This document shows positions 15,636 through 22,876 of a DNA stretch of 64,000 bases, in pieces (position 1 is the stretch's first letter; each line of letters opens with the position of its first letter). The stretch covers positions 124,001 through 188,000 of the forward strand of contig CAYOWQ010000006.1 of the NCBI GenBank assembly GCA_964407695.1. Direction: 5' to 3'. The notes under the pieces are model-generated. The model made no database searches, had not been told where the DNA came from, and saw only the letters and a program-made list of their open reading frames with translations. Both the position numbers and the translations under genes were made by a program. This stretch comes from CAYOWQ01 sp964407695. Its GTDB lineage: Bacteria; Planctomycetota; Phycisphaerae; Phycisphaerales; SM1A02.

Positions 15636-15692
15636 GAAGGAGCGTATTCAGCTCGCGGAGATCGCAATCCACGGGGTGGAACATGAACCCGA

Positions 15693-15905
15693 TTACTCCA
15701 TGATGACCTTGAAGCGGTGATTGCAATCGCGGCAGCGCACCCACGCCACGGCTGTGCCATCTCCCTGGTCCCGGATCGATCGGTACTTCTTGAGCGCGGT
15801 CCCCTGGCATCGCGGACATCGCGGCCGGGGCACCATCACCACCGGCAACTTCCGGTGGTCGTCGGAGCGGCGACCATCATCAACATGGGGCGAGTGGGTA
15901 AACAT
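15693..15905 (-). CDS. 70-residue zinc-ribbon protein
   Basis: The start at MFTHSPHVDDGRRSDD is chosen because GGAGG lies 7 nt upstream of this ATG; the frame is open further upstream but without a comparable signal. The C-terminal half has CPRCQG and CRDCNHRF about 24 residues apart, a classic four-cysteine zinc ribbon, with KKYRSI between. It resembles small nucleic-acid-binding zinc ribbons in prophages. It is divergent from the plus-strand genes that begin at 16072. Confidence 0.65.
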   Translation of the reverse strand: MFTHSPHVDDGRRSDDHRKLPVVMVPRPRCPRCQGTALKKYRSIRDQGDGTAVAWVRCRDCNHRFKVIME

Positions 15906-16071
15906 GGTGAACCTCCGGAAACGAACCCGCATGGAACGACGAAGGGGGCGTCTTGGGCACACCCCCGCCTTCTTCAGAAATGCTGCAAATCAAGCCGTTT
16001 TCGCCTTGATGTTCCCGCCCGTCGAGGTAGTCATGTGACCACGCGGGCGGGGGGCCCGCCAAGGAGTTCAC

Positions 16072-16356
16072 ATGACCATCAAGACCATCACGATCGAAGC
16101 CCACACCGGCCCGGATGTCGAGATCACCCGCATCGCCGGTGGGGCGCTGGTGACCCAGGGCAACACCGTCCTCTGCGAGTACCGGGCGAATGAGCCCGAT
16201 GAGAGCCGCCGCACCAAGGCCACCAAGGTCGCCGTCGCCATCTACGGCGCGGTGAAGCGCCACGATCGGTTCGGTTCCATCCCCGGCCAGCCCAACTGCA
16301 CCGGCTCGATGATCTACGACGTCCGCTGCGAGATCGAGCGATTGGCGGGGTGCTGA
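16072..16356 (+). CDS. Small hypothetical protein of the element
   Basis: The 94-residue protein starts MTIKTITIEAHTGPDVEITR at an ATG preceded by AAGGAG. It appears to be a small beta-rich protein with a C-terminal helix (RCEIERLAGC). No family is recognised. It leads a short plus-strand run of three genes (with a zinc ribbon at 16360 and the HARE protein at 16597) that is interrupted by a terminator after the second gene. A large minus-strand frame covering this region is Gly/Arg-rich and judged spurious. Confidence 0.65.
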   Translation: MTIKTITIEAHTGPDVEITRIAGGALVTQGNTVLCEYRANEPDESRRTKATKVAVAIYGAVKRHDRFGSIPGQPNCTGSMIYDVRCEIERLAGC

Positions 16357-16359
16357 ACC

Positions 16360-16539
16360 ATGACCCCGAAGACCACGCAACAGATCGCGACGCGCCGCCG
16401 AACTCCGCGCATGCCTCGCTGCCCACACTGCGGCTCGAGCCGCAATACCACACGAGATCGTCTGCCCCGCGAGGGCATCTACCCCGCCAGCGTCCAATGT
16501 CGACGCTGCACCAACGTGTACCAGACCCCAACTCGATGA
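16360..16539 (+). CDS. 59-residue basic zinc-ribbon protein
   Basis: The frame begins ATGACCCCGAAGACC 3 nt after the previous stop and reads MTPKTTQQIATRRRTPRMPR, then CPHCGSS, then CRRCTNVYQ. The two CxxC pairs are about 24 residues apart with basic residues around them, so a nucleic-acid-binding zinc ribbon is likely. It is the third such small zinc ribbon in this module. It ends in a strong terminator hairpin that begins at its stop codon. Confidence 0.62.
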   Translation: MTPKTTQQIATRRRTPRMPRCPHCGSSRNTTRDRLPREGIYPASVQCRRCTNVYQTPTR

Positions 16540-16566
16540 CCCGCCGCGTGGCGGGTTGTTTGTTTT
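16539..16566 (+). terminator. Rho-independent terminator
   Basis: A perfect 7-bp stem (ACCCGCC and GGCGGGT) with a GCGT loop is followed by TTGTTTGTTTT. It closes the short transcript of the two small genes at 16072 and 16360, so the HARE-HTH gene 30 bp later likely has its own promoter or depends on read-through. Confidence 0.75.
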
Positions 16567-16596
16567 CAGAAGCGCTTCCATCGAAAGGAGCACCGC

Positions 16597-17043
16597 ATGT
16601 CCACCAAGACCAGCAAGTCCCCCAAGGCGAAGGCCACCAAGACCAAGGCCACCCAACCCAAGGCAACCAAACCCAAGCCGGCTCCGGTCCCCACTTCGGA
16701 CGCCACTTCGGACCCCACGCCGGCCCCCACGTCGCCGCCCGTTTCGCCACGGGCCGCGAAGTCGGCCAAAGCCCCCAAGACGGCCAAGCCCAAGCGCCCA
16801 AGCGGCCTCAACGCGGCAGCGGCCGTCCTGGCGGAAGCCAAGGAACCCATGACCTGTGGCGCGATGGTCGAGGCCATGATCGCCAAGGGCCTGTGGTCGT
16901 CTCAGGGTAAGACCCCGGCGGCCACGATCTACGCCGCCATCATCCGGGAGATCGCCGCCAAGGGCAGCCAATCGCGCTTCAAGAAGACCGATCGCGGGTT
17001 GTTCGTCGCCAACGCGGCCTCGGCCGCCACGCCGAAGACCTGA
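16597..17043 (+). CDS. Lysine-rich HARE-HTH (HB1/ASXL-type) DNA-binding protein
   Basis: The N-terminal ~65 residues are histone-tail-like, rich in Lys, Ala and Pro (KSPKAKATKTKATQPKATKP). The C-terminal half matches the HARE-HTH winged helix (PF05066): LNAAAAVLAEAKEPMTCGAM, IAKGLWSSQGKTPAATIYAA, and the ending FKKTDRGLFVAN. HARE-HTH domains occur in restriction enzymes, RNA polymerase delta and chromatin proteins, and are proposed to sense or bind modified DNA. In this element it lies close to a DNA methylase (17759-19108). A nucleoid-associated or modification-reading role is inferred. Confidence 0.8.
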   Translation: MSTKTSKSPKAKATKTKATQPKATKPKPAPVPTSDATSDPTPAPTSPPVSPRAAKSAKAPKTAKPKRPSGLNAAAAVLAEAKEPMTCGAMVEAMIAKGLWSSQGKTPAATIYAAIIREIAAKGSQSRFKKTDRGLFVANAASAATPKT

Positions 17044-17111
17044 CCCATGACGGTTACACAATTGCACCAACTCGTAGCTCGGGTGCGAACCCACCGCGAA
17101 GACCGATAGGC

Positions 17112-17771
17112 TCACGGTGACCCCTCCGAAACCGCCTCGGCATGTGCCGGGGCGTTCTCGCTTGCCCGCCCGTTGAGGCGCAACCGGCTCTTGACCGTCC
17201 CACCCTTCGGGCACGATTGGTCCCACAAACGATGGCATCGAAGACACAGCCAGCGAACGTTCGTCGGCTGGGCGTAGTCGGCGTGAGCAGCCTCGGTGTA
17301 TCCCGGCTTGCTGCATTGTTCACAACGGTCAGCCCGGATCAAAACGCCCGCCAGAACCTGTCGGCGCACGATCGCTTGGGCTCTCCGGGCTTCGGGTGTC
17401 GGAGGTGACTTGTCCGTTCGCGGTTGCGCTGATCGGTAGGCGTAATGGCACGGTCGCGAGCAGAAGCGCTGCGCGAGGTGGCCGGCTTTGAAGCGTGAGC
17501 CGCACTGGGCACATGCCTTGAAGGTTGGGGGCAGCGCGCAGTGGCGGGAACAGTAGTTCCTCTGGACCTTCCCGACGAAGGTCTGGCCGCAACGAAGGCA
17601 TTCCCGATTCTGCAGACAGTTGCCGCCGTGAACGTAACGCCGAGCCCGCGCGCCTCGATAGTGCTTACCAGCGCAGCTGCGAGAGCAAAAGCGTCCCCGT
17701 CCGGCTCTGACTTGCGAAGCGGATCGTGCACGCACCTTTCCGCATTGCAGGCAACGAGTCACGACCGGCAT
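17112..17771 (-). CDS. Multi-zinc-finger protein with HNH-like C-terminus
   Basis: The protein contains eight CxxC or CxxxC pairs. Three repeats of the form C-x2-C-G ... FCSxxC (for example CLQCGKVRARSASQ then FCSRSC; CAQCGS then FCSRPC) are followed by a C-terminal CEQCSKPGYTEAAHADYAQP and WLCLRCHRLWD. The last part has the shape of an HNH/zinc-bound nuclease core, but the final His is replaced by Asp (HRLWD). It overlaps the end of the upstream ParB-methylase gene by 13 bp, so the two are co-translated. A nuclease partner to the methylase is possible but not shown. Confidence 0.7.
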   Translation of the reverse strand: MPVVTRCLQCGKVRARSASQVRAGRGRFCSRSCAGKHYRGARARRYVHGGNCLQNRECLRCGQTFVGKVQRNYCSRHCALPPTFKACAQCGSRFKAGHLAQRFCSRPCHYAYRSAQPRTDKSPPTPEARRAQAIVRRQVLAGVLIRADRCEQCSKPGYTEAAHADYAQPTNVRWLCLRCHRLWDQSCPKGGTVKSRLRLNGRASENAPAHAEAVSEGSP

Positions 17772-19108
17772 GTGAACACCTCACCCGTCCGCTCCAGCAC
17801 CGGCTGTTTCTGCGTGAAGCTCGCCCAGCGCTGCAGAATCACATCGCAATAGAGGGGGTCGAGCTCCATCAGGAAGCCGCGTCGGCCTTGCTGTTCACAG
17901 GCGATGAGCGTGCTGCCTGAGCCCCCGAAGAGGTCAAGCACGTTCTCGCCCGGCTGCGAGGAGTACTCGATGGCCCGGGCTGCGAGTTCCACCGGCTTCT
18001 CCGTGAGATGAACCATCGCCGTGGGATTGATCTTCTTCACGTGCCAGAGGTCGGGGATGTTGGCCGGACCGAAGAAGCGATGCGCTGCCCCTTCCTTCCA
18101 GCCGTAGAAACACCACTCATGCGCCCCCATGAAGTCCTTGCGGGTCAGGACCGGATGCTCCTTGTCCCAGATGATGGTCTGCGAGAAGTACAGGCCGTTG
18201 GCCTTCAGCGCCGGCGGATAGTTGGCGCAGTTGGCGTATCCACCCCACAGGTAGAAGCCGCCGCCGGGGATGAGCACCCGGGCCATGTTCCCAAACCACG
18301 CCAGCAGCATCTGCTCGAACGCCTCATCGGACACGAAGTCATTGGCCAGCGGGCGATCCTTGGGTCGAAGCTTCTTGCTGGTGCCCTTGGCCTTCTCGGG
18401 ATATCGCTTGAGGTCCGCTCGCTGCTGGTCGGCATCCACGCGAGACCCGGAGGCTGTCTGCACGGTCTGGAACGAGGAGAGCCCCGCCGCGATGGCGTTG
18501 TTCGACCTCGGCTCCACCTTCACGTTGTACGGCGGGTCAGCATTCACCAGGTGCATCAGCTCGCCGTCGACCAGCCGGTCGACATCCTGGGGCTTGGCAC
18601 TGTCGCCGCACAGCAAACGGTGCTTGCCCAGGAGCCAGAGGTCACCGGGTTGGGTGGTTGCCTCATCGGGAGGCGCTGGGACCTCATCCGGATCGATCAA
18701 TCCCTCGGAGCCACCGGCGTTGAGCAGCTTGGCGAGATCCTTGTCGTCGAACCCGAGCAGGCTCATGTCGAAGTCGAGCGCCACCAGGTCCGCCAGTTCG
18801 ACCGGCAGGAGGTTGTAATCCCAGGTGGCGATGCTGGCCGTCTGGTTGTCGGCGATTCGCAGGGCCTTGGCCTGGGCTTCGCTCAAGCCCTTGGCCACGT
18901 GGACGGGAACTTGATCCATGCCCAGCCTGGCCGCTGCCTTGGCCCGGGTGTGGCCGATGATGATGACCCCGGCCTCGTCAACCACGAGCGGTTGCCGGAA
19001 GCCGAATTGCCTGATCGAGGCTGCCACAGCGTCGATCGCAGCGTCGTTGTGACGGGGGTTCTTGTCGTAGGGACGGATGTCGGAGAGGGGGCGGAGTTCA
19101 ACAAGCAT
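17759..19108 (-). CDS. ParB-like domain fused to DNA methyltransferase (N4-C or N6-A)
   Basis: The start MLVELRPLSDIRPYDKNPRH has GGAG about 8 nt upstream; the frame extends further but without support. Residues 1-100 are ParB/Srx-like (IIIGHTRAKAAARLGMDQVP). The rest is an amino-methyltransferase of beta order: catalytic NADPPYNVKV precedes the SAM-binding DLFGGSGSTLIACEQQGRRG. A long insertion between them (about 200-320) probably recognises the target. ParB-methylase fusions are typical of phages and integrative elements, where they modify element DNA. It is followed by the HNH-like gene and preceded by a 600-bp gene-free repeat region that may control it. Confidence 0.88.
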   Translation of the reverse strand: MLVELRPLSDIRPYDKNPRHNDAAIDAVAASIRQFGFRQPLVVDEAGVIIIGHTRAKAAARLGMDQVPVHVAKGLSEAQAKALRIADNQTASIATWDYNLLPVELADLVALDFDMSLLGFDDKDLAKLLNAGGSEGLIDPDEVPAPPDEATTQPGDLWLLGKHRLLCGDSAKPQDVDRLVDGELMHLVNADPPYNVKVEPRSNNAIAAGLSSFQTVQTASGSRVDADQQRADLKRYPEKAKGTSKKLRPKDRPLANDFVSDEAFEQMLLAWFGNMARVLIPGGGFYLWGGYANCANYPPALKANGLYFSQTIIWDKEHPVLTRKDFMGAHEWCFYGWKEGAAHRFFGPANIPDLWHVKKINPTAMVHLTEKPVELAARAIEYSSQPGENVLDLFGGSGSTLIACEQQGRRGFLMELDPLYCDVILQRWASFTQKQPVLERTGEVFTCRS

Positions 19109-19292
19109 GTTCGGCTCCGGAAGGCAAAATGGCTTGGGAGAGAGATTGGGAACGAAGTCGTTTCCGGGGCCAGCTTGCGCCGACCCGTCGACCGGGAAAC
19201 GACCAGAATCGCGACGCACGAAGGACCCTTGCCGGTATGCAGCCCAGGCTGGCCCATCCGGCCCTCACCGGCATCGGCGGCACCTTGTGCAA

Positions 19293-19334
19293 GCTGTCGC
19301 GCACTATCACGTACGGTCGCGACAGTTGCCGTTG
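19293..19334 (+). repeat. 42-bp repeat, copy 1
   Basis: The unit starts GCTGTCGCGCACTATCACGT and ends CGACAGTTGCCGTTG. It matches copy 2 at 36 of 42 positions by eye, with no gaps. It contains inverted GTCGCG/CGCGAC half sites. Confidence 0.8.
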
Positions 19335-19566
19335 GTGCCCACAGATATGCGGGCGCACACACGCGTAGACCATATTGGCGGCCCGACCTTGCCCACTTAC
19401 CCACAGTCTGCCCGCTCGGCCGGGTCGCGCCGGGTTGGGCGACGATGGGCCGTGGGCCGCGAGGGCGACGGGCGTGCCACCGCTCGCCCTTTGGCATCGT
19501 TCGCAACGTCGGCCAACGTCGTGGCCCACGGTGGGCAGCCCGTTCGAACGAGCGTTGGCGGGGTTC

Positions 19567-19608
19567 GCTGTCGCGCACTGTCGCGCACTGTCACGACAGT
19601 TGCTGTTG
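19567..19608 (+). repeat. 42-bp repeat, copy 2
   Basis: The unit starts GCTGTCGCGCACTGTCGCGC and ends CGACAGTTGCTGTTG. Internally it is close to a tandem 10-bp repeat (ACTGTCGCGC). It lies 274 bp from copy 1 in the same orientation. Confidence 0.8.
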
Positions 19609-19616
19609 TTACCTAT

Positions 19617-19662
19617 GCACGCGGGCGCGCAGGCGCACGTGCGCGCACGCGTGCGCACGCGG
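19617..19662. other. Alternating purine-pyrimidine GC tract
   Basis: The tract is made of CG, GC and CA/TG steps with palindromic cores GCGCACGTGCGC and GCACGCGTGC. Such alternating sequence can adopt Z-DNA under supercoiling and can also form cruciforms. It sits between repeat copy 2 and the palindrome near the primase end. Confidence 0.5.
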
Positions 19663-19684
19663 AACGTACTCGCGCACGATGGGA

Positions 19685-19714
19685 ACTGTCGCGACAGTCT
19701 GCGACAGTGCGCAG
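19685..19714. repeat. 14-bp palindrome plus inverted repeat unit
   Basis: ACTGTCGCGACAGT is a perfect palindrome at 19685-19698. It is followed by CTGCGACAGTGCGCAG, which carries the reverse complement of the core unit found in the 42-bp repeats. It lies 13-42 bp from the primase-helicase stop codon. Confidence 0.75.
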
Positions 19715-19726
19715 CAGCGGCGTGGT

Positions 19727-22147
19727 TCATTGACCACCTCCCCCAAGCCCAATGCCCTCGTAGAACGATTCCAGACCGGTGCCGCGCCGGCGCTTGATGC
19801 CTCCCACAGCAGCGGTGAGGTCGCGTCCGAAGGATTGCTTGTGGGTGACGACGGTGCGGCCGTCCTGCTCGCACCACGCCTGCCACGCCTTGTAGAGTTC
19901 ATCCATCCACGCGCGATGGCCTGGGCCAACAACGCAACATTCGCGGACGAAGGCGCTGACGGGCGAAGCCAAGTCTTCCAAATCGCGGATCGCCTCTTCC
20001 GCGCTCTTGGGCTGCACGAACCGGCCGCGCTTCTTCAGCCGCTTCCACCCATCGATCGCCCAGAGCAGGATGCCGGGCAGTTCGGATATCAATTGCTCGG
20101 TGAGCGTGACATCCTCGTTGCCGTAGAACGACTTCGTCAGCCGCAACACGAGGAAGCGTCCAGCCAGCGCCGTGCTGGCGTCGTTGAGGCGCGGCAGTTC
20201 ATTGGTCAGGATCATGAACCGCGTCGGCAGTTTCATACTCACCGACCCGAGGAACTTTCTGTCGATGGTGAGCGTGTCCTCCCCTGAGATGGACAGCAGA
20301 CGTTCCACAACGGTCGCCACGTTCTCGCCGCTGAATCGGGCGTCGCTGACGATGGCCAGCGACTTCTCGATCAGCGGCTGCAATCCGAAATGCCCGGCGA
20401 GGCTGCTGGTCGTTGGTCCCACGACATTGGCCGCGCCTACTAGTCGAGTCACGACACGGCCGATCGTGCCCTTGCCCGACCTACGCGGTCCGACGAGCAG
20501 GAGCATCTTCTGCTGGCTGGTGTCGGTAGTGAGGCAATACCCCATGAACTCCTGGAGCAGATCCACCGATTCAAGGTCGTCGTCGAACAACTGTTCAAGG
20601 AACTTGATCCACCGCTCCGGTGCCTCGGGGTTGGCGTCGTAGTCGAAGTCAAGGGCGTTGATGGTGAACAGCGCCGGTGTCGGTTGAAGAATGCGTCCCG
20701 TTGGGATGTGCAGGTTCATCGTCTTGCACGGGAGAATCTCAAGCGCCGGCGGACGATCAGCCCGAGCATCCAGCCATGACGGTGCCATGGTCGATGCGGG
20801 CAGATGGGTAAACGATCGGATCGTGTCGAGGGCCTGCCGAACGGTCGTCGGGTTGGATTCAAAGTCCAGCAACTCCATCTCGCCGGTCTTCTTGTTGAGC
20901 ACATATCGCAGCGCCGCATGCAGCCACGGCTGCAGTCGCTGTTTGACCCCCTCCTCTTCAACCTGGCAATAGCGGTTGCCGCACCATTCCATGAGCAGTC
21001 CGCCGTAGCCATGCAGGGTGCGACCATCGGCGTGTTGGTTGAACTCGCGGACATAGGCTTCGGCGGTGGGGAGCGTGCGCTTCGGTGACAGCACGAGTCG
21101 GCCGGTGTCGGGGTCGCGCTGCCCGAGCGCGATGGCCTGCTGGTCGTCGTCGCTCGTTTCACCGTCGCTGTTCGATGCTGGCGCCTCGTCCTTTGCTTGC
21201 GTGCGGCGACGACGCGGCGAATACACCTCGGTGCAATCCTTGATCGCCAGCTCGATCGTCATCTGCCCGTAGGTGCGATCCCCGCGCTTTTCATCCCACT
21301 TTTCGCGGAATAGCCCCGAACGCCGGAACAACCGATCCATGCGGGTCGCGTCGCGGCCGGTCCAGAAGGCGAACGAGTTGCACAGAGCCAGGTCGGCCGA
21401 ACTCTCGTCATCCGCATGCGCCGAGGTGTTGCCGGCCCAAAGCGCTTTGAAGCGATTCCCGTTCTTCGCCGCGCCCGCCCGCTCGATCAGGCCCTCGTCG
21501 TCGCCGTCGAACCCGGTCACGGTGACAGTGCCGTTGATGTGCGGCGAGCGCTTCCTGGGCCACAGCCGTTCGCAGAGCGCTTCGAGTTGCTGCTGGCGAA
21601 CTTCAACCGTCAACGGCGTGTCGGCGACGTGTTGGCCCGTCACCGTGAAGAATCGCTCAGCAGAATAAACCTCGGTTTCTTTGTAGCCCTCTATCTTCTT
21701 CGACTTGCAGCCAAAGCCGGCTGGCTTGGTGCCGATGATGAATACCTTCACGCCGCGCCCGCTGGGCGAAATCTCGGTGTACGAGTTGAGCGAATCGATG
21801 ATCTCGCGGGCGCTGGCGACGACTTCGCCGTTGTCGTCGATGCAGTCGTCGAGATCAATGCCGGTGAACGGATCATCAGGCGCGAATACGAAGCCAACTC
21901 CGGCATAGCGATCGTTAGCAGTCCATGCCTTGATGGCCTCGTCGAACGTCGTCCACGTCGATGAATCGGTCGGGTCAGCTTTGCGTCCGGTCCTCGCGTT
22001 CATCGGACACTTGGTCTTTTTGCCATCGCGCATCACGTACATCCAGCCCACCCATTGCGGGAGGTCGCGGAGTGAGGCGGGAACGGACGCGATGAGCGCC
22101 GCTACTTCAGCCGTGGAGGCATGTTTGCGACTGACTGCCTCGCTCAA
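19727..22147 (-). CDS. Primase-helicase of phage/plasmid type (PrimPol N-terminus, SF3 helicase)
   Basis: The N-terminal third shows the PrimPol pattern WVGWMYVMRDGKKTKCPMN and DPFTGIDLDDCID, with the acidic catalytic residues, then SPSGRGVKVFIIG. The C-terminal part is a D5/P4-like SF3 helicase with Walker A GPRRSGKGTIGRVV (about residue 552) and motif C-like RFMILTNELPRL, then AGRFLVLRL. The 806-residue length is normal for such fusions. The protein would prime and unwind element DNA during replication. Its start overlaps the stop of the DUF1580 gene upstream. The gene-free repeat region begins right after its stop. Confidence 0.92.
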   Translation of the reverse strand: MSEAVSRKHASTAEVAALIASVPASLRDLPQWVGWMYVMRDGKKTKCPMNARTGRKADPTDSSTWTTFDEAIKAWTANDRYAGVGFVFAPDDPFTGIDLDDCIDDNGEVVASAREIIDSLNSYTEISPSGRGVKVFIIGTKPAGFGCKSKKIEGYKETEVYSAERFFTVTGQHVADTPLTVEVRQQQLEALCERLWPRKRSPHINGTVTVTGFDGDDEGLIERAGAAKNGNRFKALWAGNTSAHADDESSADLALCNSFAFWTGRDATRMDRLFRRSGLFREKWDEKRGDRTYGQMTIELAIKDCTEVYSPRRRRTQAKDEAPASNSDGETSDDDQQAIALGQRDPDTGRLVLSPKRTLPTAEAYVREFNQHADGRTLHGYGGLLMEWCGNRYCQVEEEGVKQRLQPWLHAALRYVLNKKTGEMELLDFESNPTTVRQALDTIRSFTHLPASTMAPSWLDARADRPPALEILPCKTMNLHIPTGRILQPTPALFTINALDFDYDANPEAPERWIKFLEQLFDDDLESVDLLQEFMGYCLTTDTSQQKMLLLVGPRRSGKGTIGRVVTRLVGAANVVGPTTSSLAGHFGLQPLIEKSLAIVSDARFSGENVATVVERLLSISGEDTLTIDRKFLGSVSMKLPTRFMILTNELPRLNDASTALAGRFLVLRLTKSFYGNEDVTLTEQLISELPGILLWAIDGWKRLKKRGRFVQPKSAEEAIRDLEDLASPVSAFVRECCVVGPGHRAWMDELYKAWQAWCEQDGRTVVTHKQSFGRDLTAAVGGIKRRRGTGLESFYEGIGLGGGGQ

Positions 22148-22506
22148 AGTCCAGCCTCCTCAAGCTCGCGTTCGATGTCCGTATCTGTCGGCGCGGCGTG
22201 AGACACGCGAGCGCGTCGTTCGGTCGAGCGCGGAGGCGGTGATGGCGTTGGCTCACTCGCGGCGTCGTCTTCGCGGTCGAAATATTGAGCGTCAGCGTCG
22301 GCGAGCCTCCGGCCGAACTCATTCACCCATTGCGGAGTGGTGAAGAGTTTGCCGCCGATTCGGATGTGTTCAAGCTTGATGCGCTGGCCGGAGCGAGCGA
22401 TCACCCCGCGCCGGCACCAGCGCCACATGCAGTTCGTTGAAGGTCTTCCAGGCGCAATTTTCGTGGCCTGCGTCAGTGTGAGGTGTTGGTCGTTCGGTGC
22501 GTACAT
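22144..22506 (-). CDS. DUF1580 protein (planctomycete element HTH)
   Basis: The segment PGRPSTNCMWRWCRRGVIAR followed by RIKLEHIRIGGKLFTTPQWV and EFGRRLADADAQYFD matches DUF1580 (PF07618), a family expanded in planctomycete mobile elements and thought to be a winged-helix or excisionase-like DNA-binding protein. The ATG has GGGAGG about 6 nt upstream. The C-terminal third is Pro/Glu-rich and likely disordered. It overlaps the primase gene by 4 bp and probably leads the replication operon. This gene is one of the strongest taxonomic clues in the window. Confidence 0.87.
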   Translation of the reverse strand: MYAPNDQHLTLTQATKIAPGRPSTNCMWRWCRRGVIARSGQRIKLEHIRIGGKLFTTPQWVNEFGRRLADADAQYFDREDDAASEPTPSPPPRSTERRARVSHAAPTDTDIERELEEAGL

Positions 22507-22753
22507 CGAAACCTCCCGTTTGCTGAAGGGGGTGAAAGCGATGCACGCGATTGGAAACGTGGTTTGCGCGGCCTAACTCTTTCTCGCTTGCCGGAAGGCT
22601 CACGAGACGCCGATGCTCGCGGCCCATGCCTTGTTTCACAGCGTTTTTGGGGGCCAGAAAATCTTCAAAAATGTTGCCATCCCACGAGTTAGCTAACTTC
22701 GGAGGGGTGCGATCCCCCCTGGGTGTGGCTGCTCATGCTCGCCCGGAGAGGCG

Positions 22754-22807
22754 GTTTCCAGTTTTGCCCCGTTTTCCGGCTCCGGAAACAGGCCATTCTC
22801 TGGAAAC
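22754..22807. promoter_or_regulatory. Nested inverted repeats
   Basis: GTTTCCAG (22754-22761) pairs with CTGGAAAC (22800-22807), and inside them TTTCCGG (22773-22779) pairs with CCGGAAA (22782-22788). The nested arrangement suggests a protein-binding region or cruciform, possibly for the DUF1580 or AbiEi-like regulators. Confidence 0.4.
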
Positions 22808-22831
22808 TCAAGCGATTCACCCAGTTTGACG

Positions 22832-22862
22832 ATTCAGAAAAAGTAGCCTATTTTTTCTGAAT
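22832..22862. promoter_or_regulatory. 11-bp perfect inverted repeat, probable AbiEi operator
   Basis: ATTCAGAAAAA and TTTTTCTGAAT form a perfect 11-bp inverted repeat with a 9-nt spacer, ending 14 bp before the abiEi-like ATG. AbiEi antitoxins of characterised AbiE systems repress their own operon by binding inverted repeats upstream, so this is the obvious operator candidate. A- and T-rich arms could also include the -10 region. Confidence 0.65.
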
Positions 22863-22876
22863 ACGAATTTGCACAA

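Larger units (their letters stand above)
19109..19726. other. Gene-free repeat-rich region between ParB-methylase and primase-helicase
   Basis: No convincing gene lies in these ~620 bp; the long plus-strand frame across the area is an antisense shadow. It contains two 42-bp near-identical repeats, a 14-bp palindrome with an adjoining inverted copy of the repeat unit, and a tract of alternating purine-pyrimidine bases. All repeats share the core ACTGTCGCGC. The pattern looks like an iteron-type replication origin or a multi-site operator of the element. The position next to the replicative primase-helicase favours an origin; this is inference. Confidence 0.6.
22507..22876. other. Divergent intergenic region between DUF1580 and abiEi-like genes
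   Basis: These 370 bp separate two divergently transcribed operons and should contain both promoters. I see no convincing gene; small frames here lack ribosome binding sites or family features. The right half has several inverted repeats, listed separately. The left part contains no obvious structure beyond the DUF1580 ribosome binding site. Confidence 0.6.

Noticed and set aside
15880..17316. Long minus-strand frame of 478 codons
   Set aside because: It is Gly/Arg-rich and low in complexity, and lies antisense to three plus-strand genes with good ribosome binding sites, zinc-ribbon or HARE domains and a terminator.
18008..20287. Plus-strand frame of 759 codons across the ParB-methylase and repeat region
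   Set aside because: It is an antisense shadow of the methylase and primase genes, with no recognisable domain and no ribosome binding site.
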